A stretch of 17,771 nucleotides of DNA from Campylobacteraceae bacterium (GTDB taxonomy: Bacteria; Campylobacterota; Campylobacteria; Campylobacterales; Sulfurospirillaceae): contig JALUMJ010000224.1 in assembly GCA_027040375.1 (NCBI GenBank), positions 1 through 17,771 on the forward strand, read 5' to 3'. Shown in pieces: positions 17,247 through 17,771 of the stretch. Both the position numbers and the translations under genes were made by a program. The notes under the pieces were generated by a model that saw only the letters and a program-made list of their open reading frames with translations, searched no databases and was not told the DNA's origin. Every line of letters starts with the position of its first letter. Position 1 is the stretch's first letter.

Positions 17247-17771
17247 TTTTTTCCTTCCTATCTTTTAACTGTCCGCAAGCTGCACTTATATCCAACCCTT
17301 TTGATTCTCTTATGGTGCACAGAACACCATGGTTTATAAGATAACTTTGAAAATCAATAACTTTTTTTACCTCTGGTCTTTTAAATTCACTTCCTCGGTG
17401 TGGATTGAAAAATATCAGGTTTACTTTTGCTTTTATACCATTTAAGAGTGATACGAGTTTTTTTGCACTTTTTATATCATCATTTAAATCTTTCATAACC
17501 AAATACTCAAACATAACTTTTTTTCTAGCATCTATCGGAAATGCTTTTACTGCGTCTATAACTGATTTTATATTGTAAGCTTTATTTATGGGCATCAGTT
17601 TATCTCTTAGCTCATCATCGACGGCATGTAAAGAGATAGCTAGTAATACTCCCAAGTTCATCTCACCCAATTTTTTTATTTGAGAACTTAAACCGCTAGT
17701 TGATATAGTTTGCCTTCTTGGACTTATCGCTAAAGCATCTGGGTCTGAAAATATACTAACTGCTTTTTTGA
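17233..17771 (-). CDS. rlmN: 23S rRNA/tRNA adenine-C2 methyltransferase RlmN, C-terminal part
   Basis: This is the last 178 codons of a gene whose beginning lies beyond the right edge. RlmN is a radical-SAM enzyme that methylates C2 of adenosine 2503 in 23S rRNA and of A37 in some tRNAs. Seen here are [20 protein letters not shown], then [10 protein letters not shown], the [10 protein letters not shown] segment, [25 protein letters not shown], and [18 protein letters not shown]. The Cys in AACGQL is the methyl-carrying residue of the family (Cys355 in E. coli). The reading frame is open up to the right edge. The CxxxCxxC cluster motif lies outside the window. A miniprotein gene overlaps its 3' end. 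Confidence 0.96.
   Translation of the reverse strand, partial: KKAVSIFSDPDALAISPRRQTISTSGLSSQIKKLGEMNLGVLLAISLHAVDDELRDKLMPINKAYNIKSVIDAVKAFPIDARKKVMFEYLVMKDLNDDIKSAKKLVSLLNGIKAKVNLIFFNPHRGSEFKRPEVKKVIDFQSYLINHGVLCTIRESKGLDISAACGQLKDRKEKNEYS

Overview
The window is low in G+C and densely packed. Its gene content and order point to a member of the Campylobacterota (epsilonproteobacteria), probably a free-living, facultatively anaerobic or microaerobic relative of Sulfurimonas. The evidence is the style of the proteins (CTP synthase, RecJ, NrdA and RlmN all have a Campylobacterota look) and gene pairings I recall from Campylobacter (purB beside nrdA, a pseudouridine synthase beside an FAH-family protein, nrdB near pcm). 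The species cannot be fixed from this window. There is no tRNA, rRNA, CRISPR array, insertion sequence or phage gene, and no gap between genes exceeds 300 bases.

Layout: (1) 1-197, minus strand, is the 5' part of an exported protein with its own promoter. (2) 292-2984, minus strand, is a two-gene unit: an exported coiled-coil/DUF4139 (MuiA-like) protein followed by an iron-sulfur L-cysteine desulfidase of the CyuA/UPF0597 family. (3) 3081-6291, plus strand, holds pyrG and recJ, which overlap by 8 bases and diverge from unit 2. (4) 6288-14217, minus strand, is a nucleotide-reduction block. In transcription order it runs nrdA, a structured 190-base gap, nrdD, a 54-codon gene for a detached glycyl-radical domain, nrdG, nrdB, a nitrilase-superfamily hydrolase, and pcm. 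purB (14228-15556) lies directly upstream of nrdA. (5) 15628-17128, plus strand, holds an RluA-type pseudouridine synthase overlapping an FAH-family enzyme. (6) 17151-17771, minus strand, is the 3' part of rlmN followed by an overlapping 31-codon membrane miniprotein.

The block supplies nucleotides: PurB makes AMP and also acts in the IMP pathway, PyrG makes CTP, and two ribonucleotide reductases make deoxynucleotides, one oxygen-dependent (class I, NrdAB) and one oxygen-sensitive (class III, NrdD with its activase NrdG). The two reductase systems are interleaved, so nrdA and nrdB are separated by the anaerobic genes.

The most unusual feature is at 9380-9544. NrdD ends just after its zinc-binding cysteines and lacks the C-terminal glycyl-radical segment. 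That segment (Arg-Val-Met-Gly-Tyr, then RPV and a NxGK motif) lies in a separate reading frame with its own start codon and a strong Shine-Dalgarno sequence inside the end of nrdD. The enzyme therefore looks split into a catalytic chain and a tiny radical-carrying chain. Other points for a second look are a perfect 32-base palindrome and a 14-bp-stem hairpin upstream of nrdD, an excess of the palindromic octamer TACATGTA, and the miniprotein after rlmN.
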